A stretch of 64,000 bases of DNA, taken from the NCBI GenBank assembly GCA_963666005.1, contig OY762509.1, positions 744,001 to 808,000 on the forward strand, given 5' to 3'. The notes under the pieces were generated by a model. That model worked only from the letters and a program-made list of their open reading frames with translations, was not told the DNA's origin and searched no databases. Position 1 is the first letter of the stretch. Every line of letters starts with the position of its first letter. This stretch comes from Petrocella sp963666005 (GTDB taxonomy: Bacteria > Bacillota > Clostridia > Lachnospirales > Vallitaleaceae). Made by a program: the position numbers and the translations under genes. Below, piece by piece: positions 35,864 to 44,273 of this stretch.

Positions 35864-37414
35864 ATGAGCAACCGCTATTTTTCCATTAGGCAAAAAAAAC
35901 TACTCCAAATACTGCAAAATCAAACGACCCATATTACTGGTGCAAAACTTGCTGAACATCTTCAAGTGTCTCCCAGGACTGTGCGCAATGATATTGCTTC
36001 AATCCATGATATTCTAAGTGGGACAGGCGTTGTCATTGACTCCTACAAAAGCAAAGGCTATCTAATCATCGATACGGATCATCAGCTGGATGCCATGTTG
36101 CACTCAGAAGATTCCTTTCAGTCCCGTGAAGAAAGGGTCTATTACCTTGCCTTCCAGCTATGTCTTTCTGAAGTACAGGTTGACCTGTATGACCTTGAAG
36201 AAGAACTCCATATTAGTCGGAGCACTTTAGAACACGACTTGATGGCTCTAACCGAGCATTATGTTCATAGCTATCCCCATATAACCTTACACGAAACCAC
36301 AACCCATATCGCCTTCGAAAAAGACGAAAGAAAGAGACGTGCTGTCCTTAACCGTCTCGTCCATGAGGACTGGAACTACAACGCCAAAGGCAACAGTCTG
36401 TTCGGTTACCAGTATCTGGATGAGGACCAAATGGCCATCATCATGAACGCGACAACGCGAATTCTAGGTCAATTCCATATACAACTGGAAGATGCGAACT
36501 CTGTTCTGCTTAATCTTGCGATTGCCATTATGCAAGTACGTATACAGACCGGACATGTCCTGAATAGTGAGCGCGTCATTGATGACAAAGAACCTAAAAT
36601 TGCCCTCGCTGTTGATGCTTTGTTTGATTTTCTTGAAGATGAGCTATCCTGTAATTTCTGTCCTGCAGAAAGGGACGAAGTGTATCTTCACATCGCCAAC
36701 TGCCGTTTGTTGGATGCCTCCTTATTGAGCTTCTCCACTGTAGAGGTCCATTTTTCTTCCGACGTTATAGACATAACCGACCAGTACCTTAAGGACGTCT
36801 GGGGCCTGTTTAAGATCGATCTTAGAAACGACGAAGACTTCTATATCACACTCCTTCAATATGTCCGGTACTTGAAGTCACCTATGCATATATTCAACGC
36901 CTTCCAGATTAACCCCAAGATGGCACGTTCTACCTTGAAGACAGAGTATGAGATAGCCTATCTCTTCCAACCTTACGCAATAAGACTCACTGGGTCGATG
37001 CTGGATGCAGCTGAACTTCTTCATCTGGCCATGTGTGTCTCTGGTGCAATGGAATTCCTATACAAGCATCAGGACCAACAAAAAATGAAAGCTGTCATCT
37101 TATGCCATTTGAATCTTTATGCCACTTGGGCACTCAAAAGAAAAATCCTGGCATCTTTTGACAGCTTTATCGACGTGGTTGCCCTTCTTCCGGTCAATGC
37201 GAAAGCAACCCATGAATTTAATGATGTAGATATTGTCCTTACGACGGTTAACAAGCCCATCACAGACTCACCAGACGTTGATGTGATTCATATTTCTCCC
37301 TTAATGACCCAAGAGGATTATCTAAAGGTTGTCCGGGTAATTGATAAAAGACGCATAGACAAAATAAGCCAGCTCAAAGCGTCATCCGCAATACGGACAT
37401 TTCTTGGTGATTGA
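35864..37414 (+). CDS. PRD-containing transcriptional regulator (MtlR/ManR/LicR-like)
   Basis: A 516-residue regulator. A helix-turn-helix near residues 20-50 (AKLAEHLQVSPRTVRNDI) is followed by a second DNA-binding or Mga-like segment (EEELHISRSTLEHDLMAL). Two PRD-like helical domains (about 170-390) come next, then a C-terminal EIIB-like part (about 410-500). No EIIA domain is present, which makes it shorter than ManR or LicR. PRDs are normally phosphorylated on His by the PTS; no PTS gene lies nearby, so the signal may come from the general PTS. It is divergent from the aldolase operon, its probable target. Confidence 0.8.
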   Translation: MSNRYFSIRQKKLLQILQNQTTHITGAKLAEHLQVSPRTVRNDIASIHDILSGTGVVIDSYKSKGYLIIDTDHQLDAMLHSEDSFQSREERVYYLAFQLCLSEVQVDLYDLEEELHISRSTLEHDLMALTEHYVHSYPHITLHETTTHIAFEKDERKRRAVLNRLVHEDWNYNAKGNSLFGYQYLDEDQMAIIMNATTRILGQFHIQLEDANSVLLNLAIAIMQVRIQTGHVLNSERVIDDKEPKIALAVDALFDFLEDELSCNFCPAERDEVYLHIANCRLLDASLLSFSTVEVHFSSDVIDITDQYLKDVWGLFKIDLRNDEDFYITLLQYVRYLKSPMHIFNAFQINPKMARSTLKTEYEIAYLFQPYAIRLTGSMLDAAELLHLAMCVSGAMEFLYKHQDQQKMKAVILCHLNLYATWALKRKILASFDSFIDVVALLPVNAKATHEFNDVDIVLTTVNKPITDSPDVDVIHISPLMTQEDYLKVVRVIDKRRIDKISQLKASSAIRTFLGD

Positions 37415-37476
37415 TCCAGATGACATCACCCTATACTCCCCACATTGCTCCGGTATTCATGATGTGCATGCACTAA

Positions 37477-38691
37477 TCATATAAGCCATACCGGCACTGC
37501 CCAACTTTCCTCTGATATTGGCATTAAATCATCAGCCATGCATATCACACTACCTTTAGACTTTTCTTTCCCTGTCTTATCTAATACTGAAAAGTGGCGC
37601 ACTGCATTTTTTTTAGGATTAGAACTTTTCTTAATCTCAATAGGTTGAAGACGTCCATTCTCTTCAATAATCAGGTCAATTTCTTTTTGATCTGAATCTC
37701 GATAATAAAATATAGGTGGTCGTCTACCTTCATTCAGGTAGCTCTTTATTATTTCAGATACTACAAATGTTTCAAAAAAAGCTCCTGACATCGCTGATAT
37801 CTCTAACGACTCGCTTGTAGTCCATCTTGTCAAATAAGCACATAAACCTGTATCCATAAAATACATATTGGGTGCCTTAACAATTCTTTTCAATGCATTA
37901 TTAAAATATGGTTCCACTAAAACAATAATTCCTGAGGTTACCAACAATGACAACCAACTTTTTGCAGTCGGTGAGGAAATACCCACATCTTTAGCCAATT
38001 CAGAATAGTTGACCATTTGGCTTGTTCTAGCAGCGCACGCAGTCAAAAATCTATGAAATTGCATTTCATCTGCAACTTGTGTTAAATCTCTAATGTCACG
38101 ATGTACATAGGTATCCACATATGAAGCATAAAATCTTTCTATACTTTGTTCTGTGGTATACAATGCAGGCATTGAACCTCTATGTATGACATCATAAATC
38201 TCTTTTAATGGCATTTTTTTTGCAACGGACAATCTGCTAAGAAGACGACTCACCTCTGTAGTATAAGGCTCATTCGGAATTCTATTTAATTCTGAAAGTG
38301 AAAGCCCTTGCATAGGTATTATGCCTACCCTTCCCGCCAAACTTTCGCTTACACCTTTCATCATTTGAAACATTTGTGATCCAGTCAACCAGAAATCACC
38401 CATTTTTTTATTTCTGTCTACGTGCATTTTTATATAAGGAAGTAATTCTGGTACATACTGTATTTCATCAATAATCACCGGTGGCTCATAACGTTGTATG
38501 AAAAGTAATGGTTCTTCCGATGCAAGTCTTCTAGCCACCGGATCATCAAGACTTACATATTTTCTATTCTCTTCGGCAACATACTCTAGTAGTGTAGTTT
38601 TTCCAATTTGCCTTGGACCTGTAATGAGAAGAACCGGAAATGTATTTGAAACTTCCTTTACAACCTTTTCTAGCGCTCTATCAATAAACAT
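37477..38691 (-). CDS. AAA ATPase with DUF4143 domain
   Basis: A 404-residue protein. The N-terminal AAA_14 ATPase has LLITGPRQIGKTTLLEYV (Walker A) and PPVIIDEIQYVPELL (Walker B). The C-terminal DUF4143 domain ends with a nuclease-like core, EIDLIIEENGRLQPIEIKKS (D and E-x-K). The start at 38691 follows AAAGGAG; a longer frame would add nine residues. Such genes are common, sporadic and often horizontally spread; the function is unknown. Its promoter lies among GTGTAAT/ATTACAC palindromes, and the gene interrupts two catabolic regions, which fits a mobile single-gene cargo. Confidence 0.88.
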   Translation of the reverse strand: MFIDRALEKVVKEVSNTFPVLLITGPRQIGKTTLLEYVAEENRKYVSLDDPVARRLASEEPLLFIQRYEPPVIIDEIQYVPELLPYIKMHVDRNKKMGDFWLTGSQMFQMMKGVSESLAGRVGIIPMQGLSLSELNRIPNEPYTTEVSRLLSRLSVAKKMPLKEIYDVIHRGSMPALYTTEQSIERFYASYVDTYVHRDIRDLTQVADEMQFHRFLTACAARTSQMVNYSELAKDVGISSPTAKSWLSLLVTSGIIVLVEPYFNNALKRIVKAPNMYFMDTGLCAYLTRWTTSESLEISAMSGAFFETFVVSEIIKSYLNEGRRPPIFYYRDSDQKEIDLIIEENGRLQPIEIKKSSNPKKNAVRHFSVLDKTGKEKSKGSVICMADDLMPISEESWAVPVWLI

Positions 38692-38719
38692 ATCTTTACT
38701 CCTTTCACAATAGATCATA

Positions 38720-38752
38720 TGTGTAATTCAAAATCTAATTTTAGATTACACG
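38720..38752. repeat. Inverted repeat 1 before the DUF4143 gene
   Basis: GTGTAAT (38721-38727) and ATTACAC (38745-38751) face each other across 17 bases. It overlaps a probable minus-strand promoter (TTGCGT, 17 bases, TAATCT), so a bound protein could block transcription of the ATPase gene. Confidence 0.6.
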
Positions 38753-38774
38753 AAATAATAAGAAAACGCAAGAG

Positions 38775-38816
38775 AAGTTCGTGTAATTTAAATTCACATT
38801 TTAAATTACACGAACT
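38775..38816. repeat. Inverted repeat 2 before the DUF4143 gene
   Basis: AAGTTCGTGTAATTTAAA and TTTAAATTACACGAACTT form a perfect 18-base inverted repeat with a 6-7 base loop. It shares the CGTGTAAT arm with repeat 1. There is no T-run, so it is more likely an operator or a recombination site than a terminator. Confidence 0.65.
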
Positions 38817-38946
38817 TTCGACTGATTTATAATGTTTATAGCCCAACTCTCCTATGAGATATGGATATTTTTCACTTTATATCCCCTTCATTTAATCGTA
38901 ATTAGTATAATCATGATTATATGAAGATACATTTATAATAGGACTC

Positions 38947-40140
38947 CTATCTTCTAAACTTTCCAACCTTTGTCAAACGCTTCGGTAACTTCGGAATCCT
39001 TCCTGATGTCATTACAATGGCCTCTTCTTCACAGGCTTCAATACACTTGCCACACTTCGTACAGTCCAGATCGTCAATCATATGTATGAAGCCTGACTTC
39101 CCTTCAATACACGATTCCGGACACACATCCATACATTCTTCACAGCCTGTACAGGCTTTAGGATCGATGTAGATGTTGGTAAAAGCACTGCAGGCATCGG
39201 CTGCGCACTTCCGTTTGATATGTCCGGTGAACTCAGGTTTGAAGCTATCCAAAGCACTGAGCAGAATATCTGCCGACTTTAGCCCTATGGTACAGAGATT
39301 ACTGTAGGTCATCGCTTCGCCGATTTCTTTCATAACCGTCATATTCTCTGCTTTGGCTTTGCCGGTGGTCATATTCTTCACCATGCCCTGAAGCTGAATC
39401 AGTCCTTCTCGGCAAAAAACACACTTACCACAACTGGCCTGCTTATAGGCATTCAGACGCTCCTGAGTTATTTGCACCAAACAGTCCGAAGCTGTCATAG
39501 TCCTTAAGATCCCATTATCAATGTTCATCTCATCCAAGGACCATTCAAAAGCTTCTGGCGTCAATAACTGATACCCTGCCTCTATGGCTTTCACTTCCTC
39601 TACAGGAAGAATATCTTTTACTTTTGTGCCTTTTGGCACTTTCTTAAGGGGCCCATTACCAATAGCAACATAATCCCCAGGCACATAAGTGCCTTCTATA
39701 CATTCTGCGACGTTCTTAAGCGTCACCAGATGATTCAACGAACTGCTGCCCTCTTCTCTGACGTTGACCATGCCCGTCTTGATTTGTATGCCATACTCAC
39801 TGGCAGGTATTTTCAGTCGTTCAGCCAAATCGCTGGCATAGGTTGGTACATATAGAGTCATGTCCAAGGAGTCCATCATATATCCTGCAATCTGAAGACC
39901 TTCAAAGACTTTCATCCCATTGTCTTCAAGCACTGCCAAGTAGGCCCCTTCCATATCACAATTGTTCAGTGCGCCCACAACTTTCACAGGTCTATTTTCC
40001 GCTTGTCCTAAAGCAATGGCCTCCTCCCATAAGGCAATTACCGGTTCATTGTAGACACCTACTTCTGTAAGATTCGCTGCCTTTATTCTGGCTATTATGC
40101 CTTCCTGACCTAATTCTTTTGCTATTTCAAAAGCATTCAT
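38947..40140 (-). CDS. NuoF-derived Fe-S protein lacking FMN/NADH motifs, with two C-terminal ferredoxin clusters
   Basis: A 397-residue protein. The middle and C-terminal parts are NuoF-like: VPKGTKVKDIL (SLBB region), SCGKCVFCREGL and a later NLCTIG (NADH_4Fe-4S cluster). Two ferredoxin clusters follow, CTGCEECMDVCPESC and CTKCGKCIEACEEE. The N-terminal half, where NuoF carries GRGGAGFPTG, EPGTFKDR and GAGAYICGEE, has none of these motifs, only a weak echo (KTGMVNVREEG). It is therefore unlikely to bind FMN or NADH the usual way. The start overlaps the stop of the NuoG/GltD-like gene by 4 bases (ATGA), so the two probably form one complex. It ends the C-glycoside-type operon. Confidence 0.8.
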   Translation of the reverse strand: MNAFEIAKELGQEGIIARIKAANLTEVGVYNEPVIALWEEAIALGQAENRPVKVVGALNNCDMEGAYLAVLEDNGMKVFEGLQIAGYMMDSLDMTLYVPTYASDLAERLKIPASEYGIQIKTGMVNVREEGSSSLNHLVTLKNVAECIEGTYVPGDYVAIGNGPLKKVPKGTKVKDILPVEEVKAIEAGYQLLTPEAFEWSLDEMNIDNGILRTMTASDCLVQITQERLNAYKQASCGKCVFCREGLIQLQGMVKNMTTGKAKAENMTVMKEIGEAMTYSNLCTIGLKSADILLSALDSFKPEFTGHIKRKCAADACSAFTNIYIDPKACTGCEECMDVCPESCIEGKSGFIHMIDDLDCTKCGKCIEACEEEAIVMTSGRIPKLPKRLTKVGKFRR

Positions 40141-42260
40141 CTATCGGCTGCCTCCTTTTTCTCAGAGTAATCGCCCCAAGTTCTTGCCGGCGATATGTGC
40201 AATCTTAGGTCACATTGGAGACAACGTTCGGCTTCTCCACAGATGTCACTATCACTAATTCCTTTATCCACTAACTCAAAGCTGTCTTTCCTATCCTGTG
40301 GACAAACCAGCACCGGTTCTTTTCTTTCAAGATGACCGAAGCCCTTGTATTGTCCTATGAATTGATCAATGGTCGTCTCAGGTGCCAACACTTCAGAGAT
40401 ATCACCATCCCCACCTAGATATCGGTCAATCTCTGATGCGGCTTGTCGTCCTGATTCAACTGCCATAACCACTGAATTGGTGCCATAAATGACATCACCT
40501 GCAGCAAAGATACCCTTAACACTGGTATTCTTATTCCCTGAGCCCACTTTGATATAGCCTCGGCTAAGCTCAAGACCCAATTCCTCTTCCACGAGATCAG
40601 GTCTTTGACCAACAGCAAAGATAACCGTATCCCCTTCTATATGATGCGCCGATCCCTCATCTTTGGTAATGACAGGTCGCTTATTCTCATCGAATTCAAA
40701 GGACGCTACTTTCATAAAATCCACACCAGCTACGGCAGATGTGCCTGTTATACGTTCAAAGGTTCTACCTGGGTGAATGTGTATACCTTCCTCCATCGCC
40801 TGATGAATCTCTTCTTCATCTGCCGGCATCGCCTCTCTCGATTCAAGACACGCCAAGTGTACTTCTGATGCACCTAGTCTCTTAGCACTTCTCGCACAGT
40901 CAAAAGCCACATTCCCACCACCAAGAACGATGACCTTCTCACCAATCCCTGTGATTTCCTCTAAGCTTGCCTGTCTAAGAAAGTCCGCGTTCAATAGAAC
41001 ACCATCAAGCTCTGAACCTTCCATGGGGAGGCGAACGCCCTTATGAGCCCCTGTTGCCATCAGTACGGCATCAAAGTCCTCCAATAGGTCAACAGGTCTT
41101 TCCACCTTTGCGCCCGTCTCAAACTTAATGCCAATGTCCTCGATCGTTCTCGCCTCATCCTCAATGACTGTCCTTGGAAGCCTGTAAGCAGGAATACCGT
41201 AGCGCATCATGCCACCAACATTTGGCAACGCTTCTTTAAGTGTGACTTGATGTCCTTGCTTCCTCAAGTAGTAAGCCGCCGTCATACCGGCAGGTCCACC
41301 GCCAACAACACATACTTTCTTGCCGGTTTCATCTAGCTGCTTGCTTTTTTCCATCCATATTTTTCCTGTATCTTTCTCAGAGACATAACGCTTGATATTC
41401 CTGATGGAGATGGCTTCGTTCACTTGTCCTCTATTACAATCCGACTCACATAGGTGGTTGCACACATAACCAAGGGCCTTTGGAAATGGTACCTTCTCCC
41501 GTATGACAGCCGCCGCTTCATCGTACTTGCCCTCTTTTGCGAAACGTACATACCTTGGCACATCCGTATGGGCTGGACAAGCATATCGACAGGAAACAAT
41601 GGCTTCTTCCTTACTTCTATCCGATTCCAGTAACTGGAATTTGTCTCTAATAGTACCTGTCGGACATACTTCTGCACAAGCACCACAGAACCTGCAATCC
41701 GAATCCTTAAGCAGTTGATCATGGAGGGTACCAACGTAGGTCTCCATTTCATTCTGTTTATACTGAAGTACTTCGACACCTCGCAGTTCATTACAGGCTC
41801 TGACACAGCGTCCACACAAGATACAACGGTTCATATCATGGATGAACATAGGATTGCCCTCTTCATGTTTGAACCCTTTGGTTCTCATATTCAAACGGCC
41901 TGTCTTTGGACCGATGTATTGAATCAACATCTGAAGTTCACAGTTGCCATATTTGGGGCACCCTGTACATTCTTCAGGATGCCCTGCCAACAATAGCTCA
42001 AGTGCCAACATCCTCAGTCTTTTGATTTCATCACTTTCTGTTGTCACCACTAGACCCTCTTTGGCTTTTAAGGTACAAGATGTGGTAACGCCGTCTTCAC
42101 CTTCTACATTCACAATGCACAACCTACATGACCCAAGTGGGTTCAAATCCTTATGATGACATAAGTGGGGTATATAGATTCCTGCATCTAGGGCACAATC
42201 CAATATATTCTTGCCTTCTTCAACTTCAAGACTTTGACCATCTATAACAATCGTTGCCAT
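40137..42260 (-). CDS. NuoG-like/GltD-like fusion NAD(P)H oxidoreductase
   Basis: A 707-residue Fe-S flavoprotein. Order of modules: [2Fe-2S] domain (CHHKDLNPLGSCRLC), His-Cys cluster (HPEECTGCPKYGNC), two ferredoxin clusters (CILCGRCVRAC and CRFCGACAEVCP), a GltD-type Fer4_20 domain (CRYACPAHTDVPRYV, CESDCNRGQ), FAD motif VCVVGGGPAGMTAAYYL and NAD(P) motif VIVLGGGNVAFDCARSA. The same fusion is known in SfrB/HylB/Stn-type bifurcating or transhydrogenase complexes. The start at 42260 follows GGAGGG; a TTG six codons earlier is possible. It probably moves electrons between NAD(P)H and a partner flavoprotein. Confidence 0.88.
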   Translation of the reverse strand: MATIVIDGQSLEVEEGKNILDCALDAGIYIPHLCHHKDLNPLGSCRLCIVNVEGEDGVTTSCTLKAKEGLVVTTESDEIKRLRMLALELLLAGHPEECTGCPKYGNCELQMLIQYIGPKTGRLNMRTKGFKHEEGNPMFIHDMNRCILCGRCVRACNELRGVEVLQYKQNEMETYVGTLHDQLLKDSDCRFCGACAEVCPTGTIRDKFQLLESDRSKEEAIVSCRYACPAHTDVPRYVRFAKEGKYDEAAAVIREKVPFPKALGYVCNHLCESDCNRGQVNEAISIRNIKRYVSEKDTGKIWMEKSKQLDETGKKVCVVGGGPAGMTAAYYLRKQGHQVTLKEALPNVGGMMRYGIPAYRLPRTVIEDEARTIEDIGIKFETGAKVERPVDLLEDFDAVLMATGAHKGVRLPMEGSELDGVLLNADFLRQASLEEITGIGEKVIVLGGGNVAFDCARSAKRLGASEVHLACLESREAMPADEEEIHQAMEEGIHIHPGRTFERITGTSAVAGVDFMKVASFEFDENKRPVITKDEGSAHHIEGDTVIFAVGQRPDLVEEELGLELSRGYIKVGSGNKNTSVKGIFAAGDVIYGTNSVVMAVESGRQAASEIDRYLGGDGDISEVLAPETTIDQFIGQYKGFGHLERKEPVLVCPQDRKDSFELVDKGISDSDICGEAERCLQCDLRLHISPARTWGDYSEKKEAADR

Positions 42261-42304
42261 ATTTCCCTCCAATTCCAAAAATGCACTTACTAAAAGTAAA
42301 AAAT

Positions 42305-42348
42305 AAAAGCCGGTTGGGATTTCATATAAGTTGTCCTAACCGGCTTCT
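42305..42348 (-). terminator. Hairpin between the SnoaL-like gene and the NuoG-like gene
   Basis: AAGCCGGTTGGGA pairs with TCCTAACCGGCTT (one mismatch or wobble). On the minus strand TTTTATTTTTT follows. It probably lets only part of the transcripts continue into the NuoG-like gene. Confidence 0.75.
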
Positions 42349-42444
42349 TGTGATAAATATTATGTTTCCGTAAGAAACTTGCTTCCCTAGGGCATCCATA
42401 ATCCACGCCACTAGCCAAGGTTTCTCACTGGCTTATTGTTCTGA

Positions 42445-42780
42445 TCAACAAGGTTGCAGCACATCCCAGTGTTCTGCCAACATACCATCTTCAATTCTGT
42501 ATATGTCAACGACACGGCATTTGGTGTTGCCTTCAGTGTCTACGTTCTTCAAGTAAACGGCTATCATATCCTCTTCCGATATCATCATTGTCACTGTCAA
42601 CTTAAAGTCCGGGTGCATTTGGAACTTCTCTGCAAAAGCATTCTTAAGACCTTCACGCCCTTGCGGTACACCTGGGTTATGCTGAATATAATCTTCTCTC
42701 ACATACTTGTCAGCACTTGCCACCACATGGTCATTGAAGAACTCCTGATAAAAATTCGTAATCAGCTCTTTATGATTCAT
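42445..42780 (-). CDS. SnoaL/NTF2-like protein
   Basis: A 111-residue alpha+beta-cone protein of the SnoaL-like (ester cyclase) family. Family features: NFYQEFFNDHVVASADKYV at the N-terminus, YIQHNPGVPQGREGLKNAF and the end strand MLAEHWDVLQP. Members act as cyclases, hydratases, isomerases or simple binding proteins. GGGAGG precedes the start. It lies in the C-glycoside-type operon 30 bases after the FAD enzyme gene. A role on the aglycone or the enone sugar is possible but unproven. Confidence 0.8.
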   Translation of the reverse strand: MNHKELITNFYQEFFNDHVVASADKYVREDYIQHNPGVPQGREGLKNAFAEKFQMHPDFKLTVTMMISEEDMIAVYLKNVDTEGNTKCRVVDIYRIEDGMLAEHWDVLQPC

Positions 42781-42810
42781 TCTAAGGCCCTCCCATTAGT
42801 TACAATCGAC

Positions 42811-44259
42811 TTATAGATCCTCCAGATACTCAGCCGCACTCATACCGGCGATACGGCCTGTATTCACTGCGTAGCCCATGGAATTACCCGGCAATAAGAA
42901 CATATAGCTGTCATCATAAATGTTACATGAGTCTGCCCCAGCCGCATATAAGCCAGGCACCGGATCAAAATCAACGTTCAAGGCTTCACAGTTCTCATTG
43001 ATCTTTATACCACCAACGGTACCATAGCCACCTGGTCTTACTTTGGCACAGTAGAATGGCCCTTTGTGAATTGGTCTTAAATAGCGCTTATCCTTGAAGA
43101 ACTCCTCATCTGTCGAATCACAGTAGTCGTTGTAATCATCCACCGTATCGACGAAATTCTCCACATGAATACCGGCCATCTCAGCCAGTTCCTCTATGCT
43201 ATCCGCTACATACAAGTCTGTGTTCCCATTTTTCTTTGCCAGCTCAATCCCATCAAAGAAATCCGACACATCCGGATTGGTTCTGACAAGACTCACATTA
43301 TCAACGCCATTGCGAACATAATGTTTGACAATGGATTGATCCACAATGCTAAATAAGGTCTTGTCCTTTTGCTTAGAGGCAACGTTAGATAGATACGTAG
43401 CGTTCTGCATCTCATCTTCGTTCATAACACGTTTACCGGTATGATTCACAAGTAGGTTCGGCTGTGAGAAGACATTGAAAACACTGCCTGGCAGCTCTTC
43501 CATACCTTCAATGACCGCCGCACTCTCAATACGCACTTGTGTCTTGTCAGCGCCTGCTTCCCAGGCCATTTTAAGACCATCACCCGTTAATCCTGGAATA
43601 GCAAAGTTGAACATATCTTTACCAAAGTTATACCCTGTCTCTGATTTGATCATCTCTTTATTGGCACCTGCACCACCAGTACAAATAATCGCGGCCTTAC
43701 AAGCGATCTCTATTTCCTTACCGGATGCATCGGTTGCTTTCACACCAGCAACGGCACTTTCTTCCATGATGATTTCTTTGGCTGGAGTCTCCATAAGGAA
43801 TTCCACCCCTAATTCAAGGGCTTTTTCATAGAGAGCTTTGTTCATAAAAGAGGCCGCTCTTGGGCCAATGCCTTGATCTGTCTTCACAATATGCCATGTG
43901 GCTTCTGATTTTGGAAAGTACTTGAAAGCGCCTTCAAATTCAACACCCATCTCTTCCAACCAGTCAATGGTATCCGCAGACATGTCAAAGTATCGCTTCA
44001 CCAGTCTGGCATCCACATTATAATGTGTGTACTCCATGAACATATTAAAGGCTTTTTCTACCGTTATATCAATCATCTGCTGCTTTTGGTATTTTGTACC
44101 GATGCCAAGGGGTCCCATGCCCATGTTAGCAGCACCGCCAACAGAACTGCCTTTTTCAAGAACAATGACACGACTGCCATCTTCCGCTGCCTGTACGGCC
44201 GCACTTAGTCCTGAAGGACCTGCTGCTACAACAACAATATCTGTTTCATACATCGCCAT
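42811..44259 (-). CDS. FAD_binding_2 flavoprotein (fumarate-reductase-like family)
   Basis: A 482-residue soluble flavoprotein. The N-terminal dinucleotide motif is VVVAAGPSGLSAA, with Ala in place of the first Gly of GxGxxG. It also shows EKGSSVGGAANMGMG, IICTGGAGAN and the C-terminal GTVGGIKINENCEAL and GLYAAGADSCN, typical of the fumarate reductase / 3-oxosteroid dehydrogenase family. It has no cytochrome domain, FMN-attachment domain or signal peptide. AAGGAG precedes the start. It follows a TIM-barrel C-glycoside-deglycosidase-like gene by 14 bases. It may reduce the enone released by C-C cleavage, or oxidise the sugar C3 before cleavage. Confidence 0.85.
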   Translation of the reverse strand: MAMYETDIVVVAAGPSGLSAAVQAAEDGSRVIVLEKGSSVGGAANMGMGPLGIGTKYQKQQMIDITVEKAFNMFMEYTHYNVDARLVKRYFDMSADTIDWLEEMGVEFEGAFKYFPKSEATWHIVKTDQGIGPRAASFMNKALYEKALELGVEFLMETPAKEIIMEESAVAGVKATDASGKEIEIACKAAIICTGGAGANKEMIKSETGYNFGKDMFNFAIPGLTGDGLKMAWEAGADKTQVRIESAAVIEGMEELPGSVFNVFSQPNLLVNHTGKRVMNEDEMQNATYLSNVASKQKDKTLFSIVDQSIVKHYVRNGVDNVSLVRTNPDVSDFFDGIELAKKNGNTDLYVADSIEELAEMAGIHVENFVDTVDDYNDYCDSTDEEFFKDKRYLRPIHKGPFYCAKVRPGGYGTVGGIKINENCEALNVDFDPVPGLYAAGADSCNIYDDSYMFLLPGNSMGYAVNTGRIAGMSAAEYLEDL

Positions 44260-44273
44260 CGTTTATCTCCTTC

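Noticed and set aside
38720..38816. CRISPR-like repeats before the DUF4143 gene
   Set aside because: Only two inverted repeats with different spacers and no regular direct-repeat unit.
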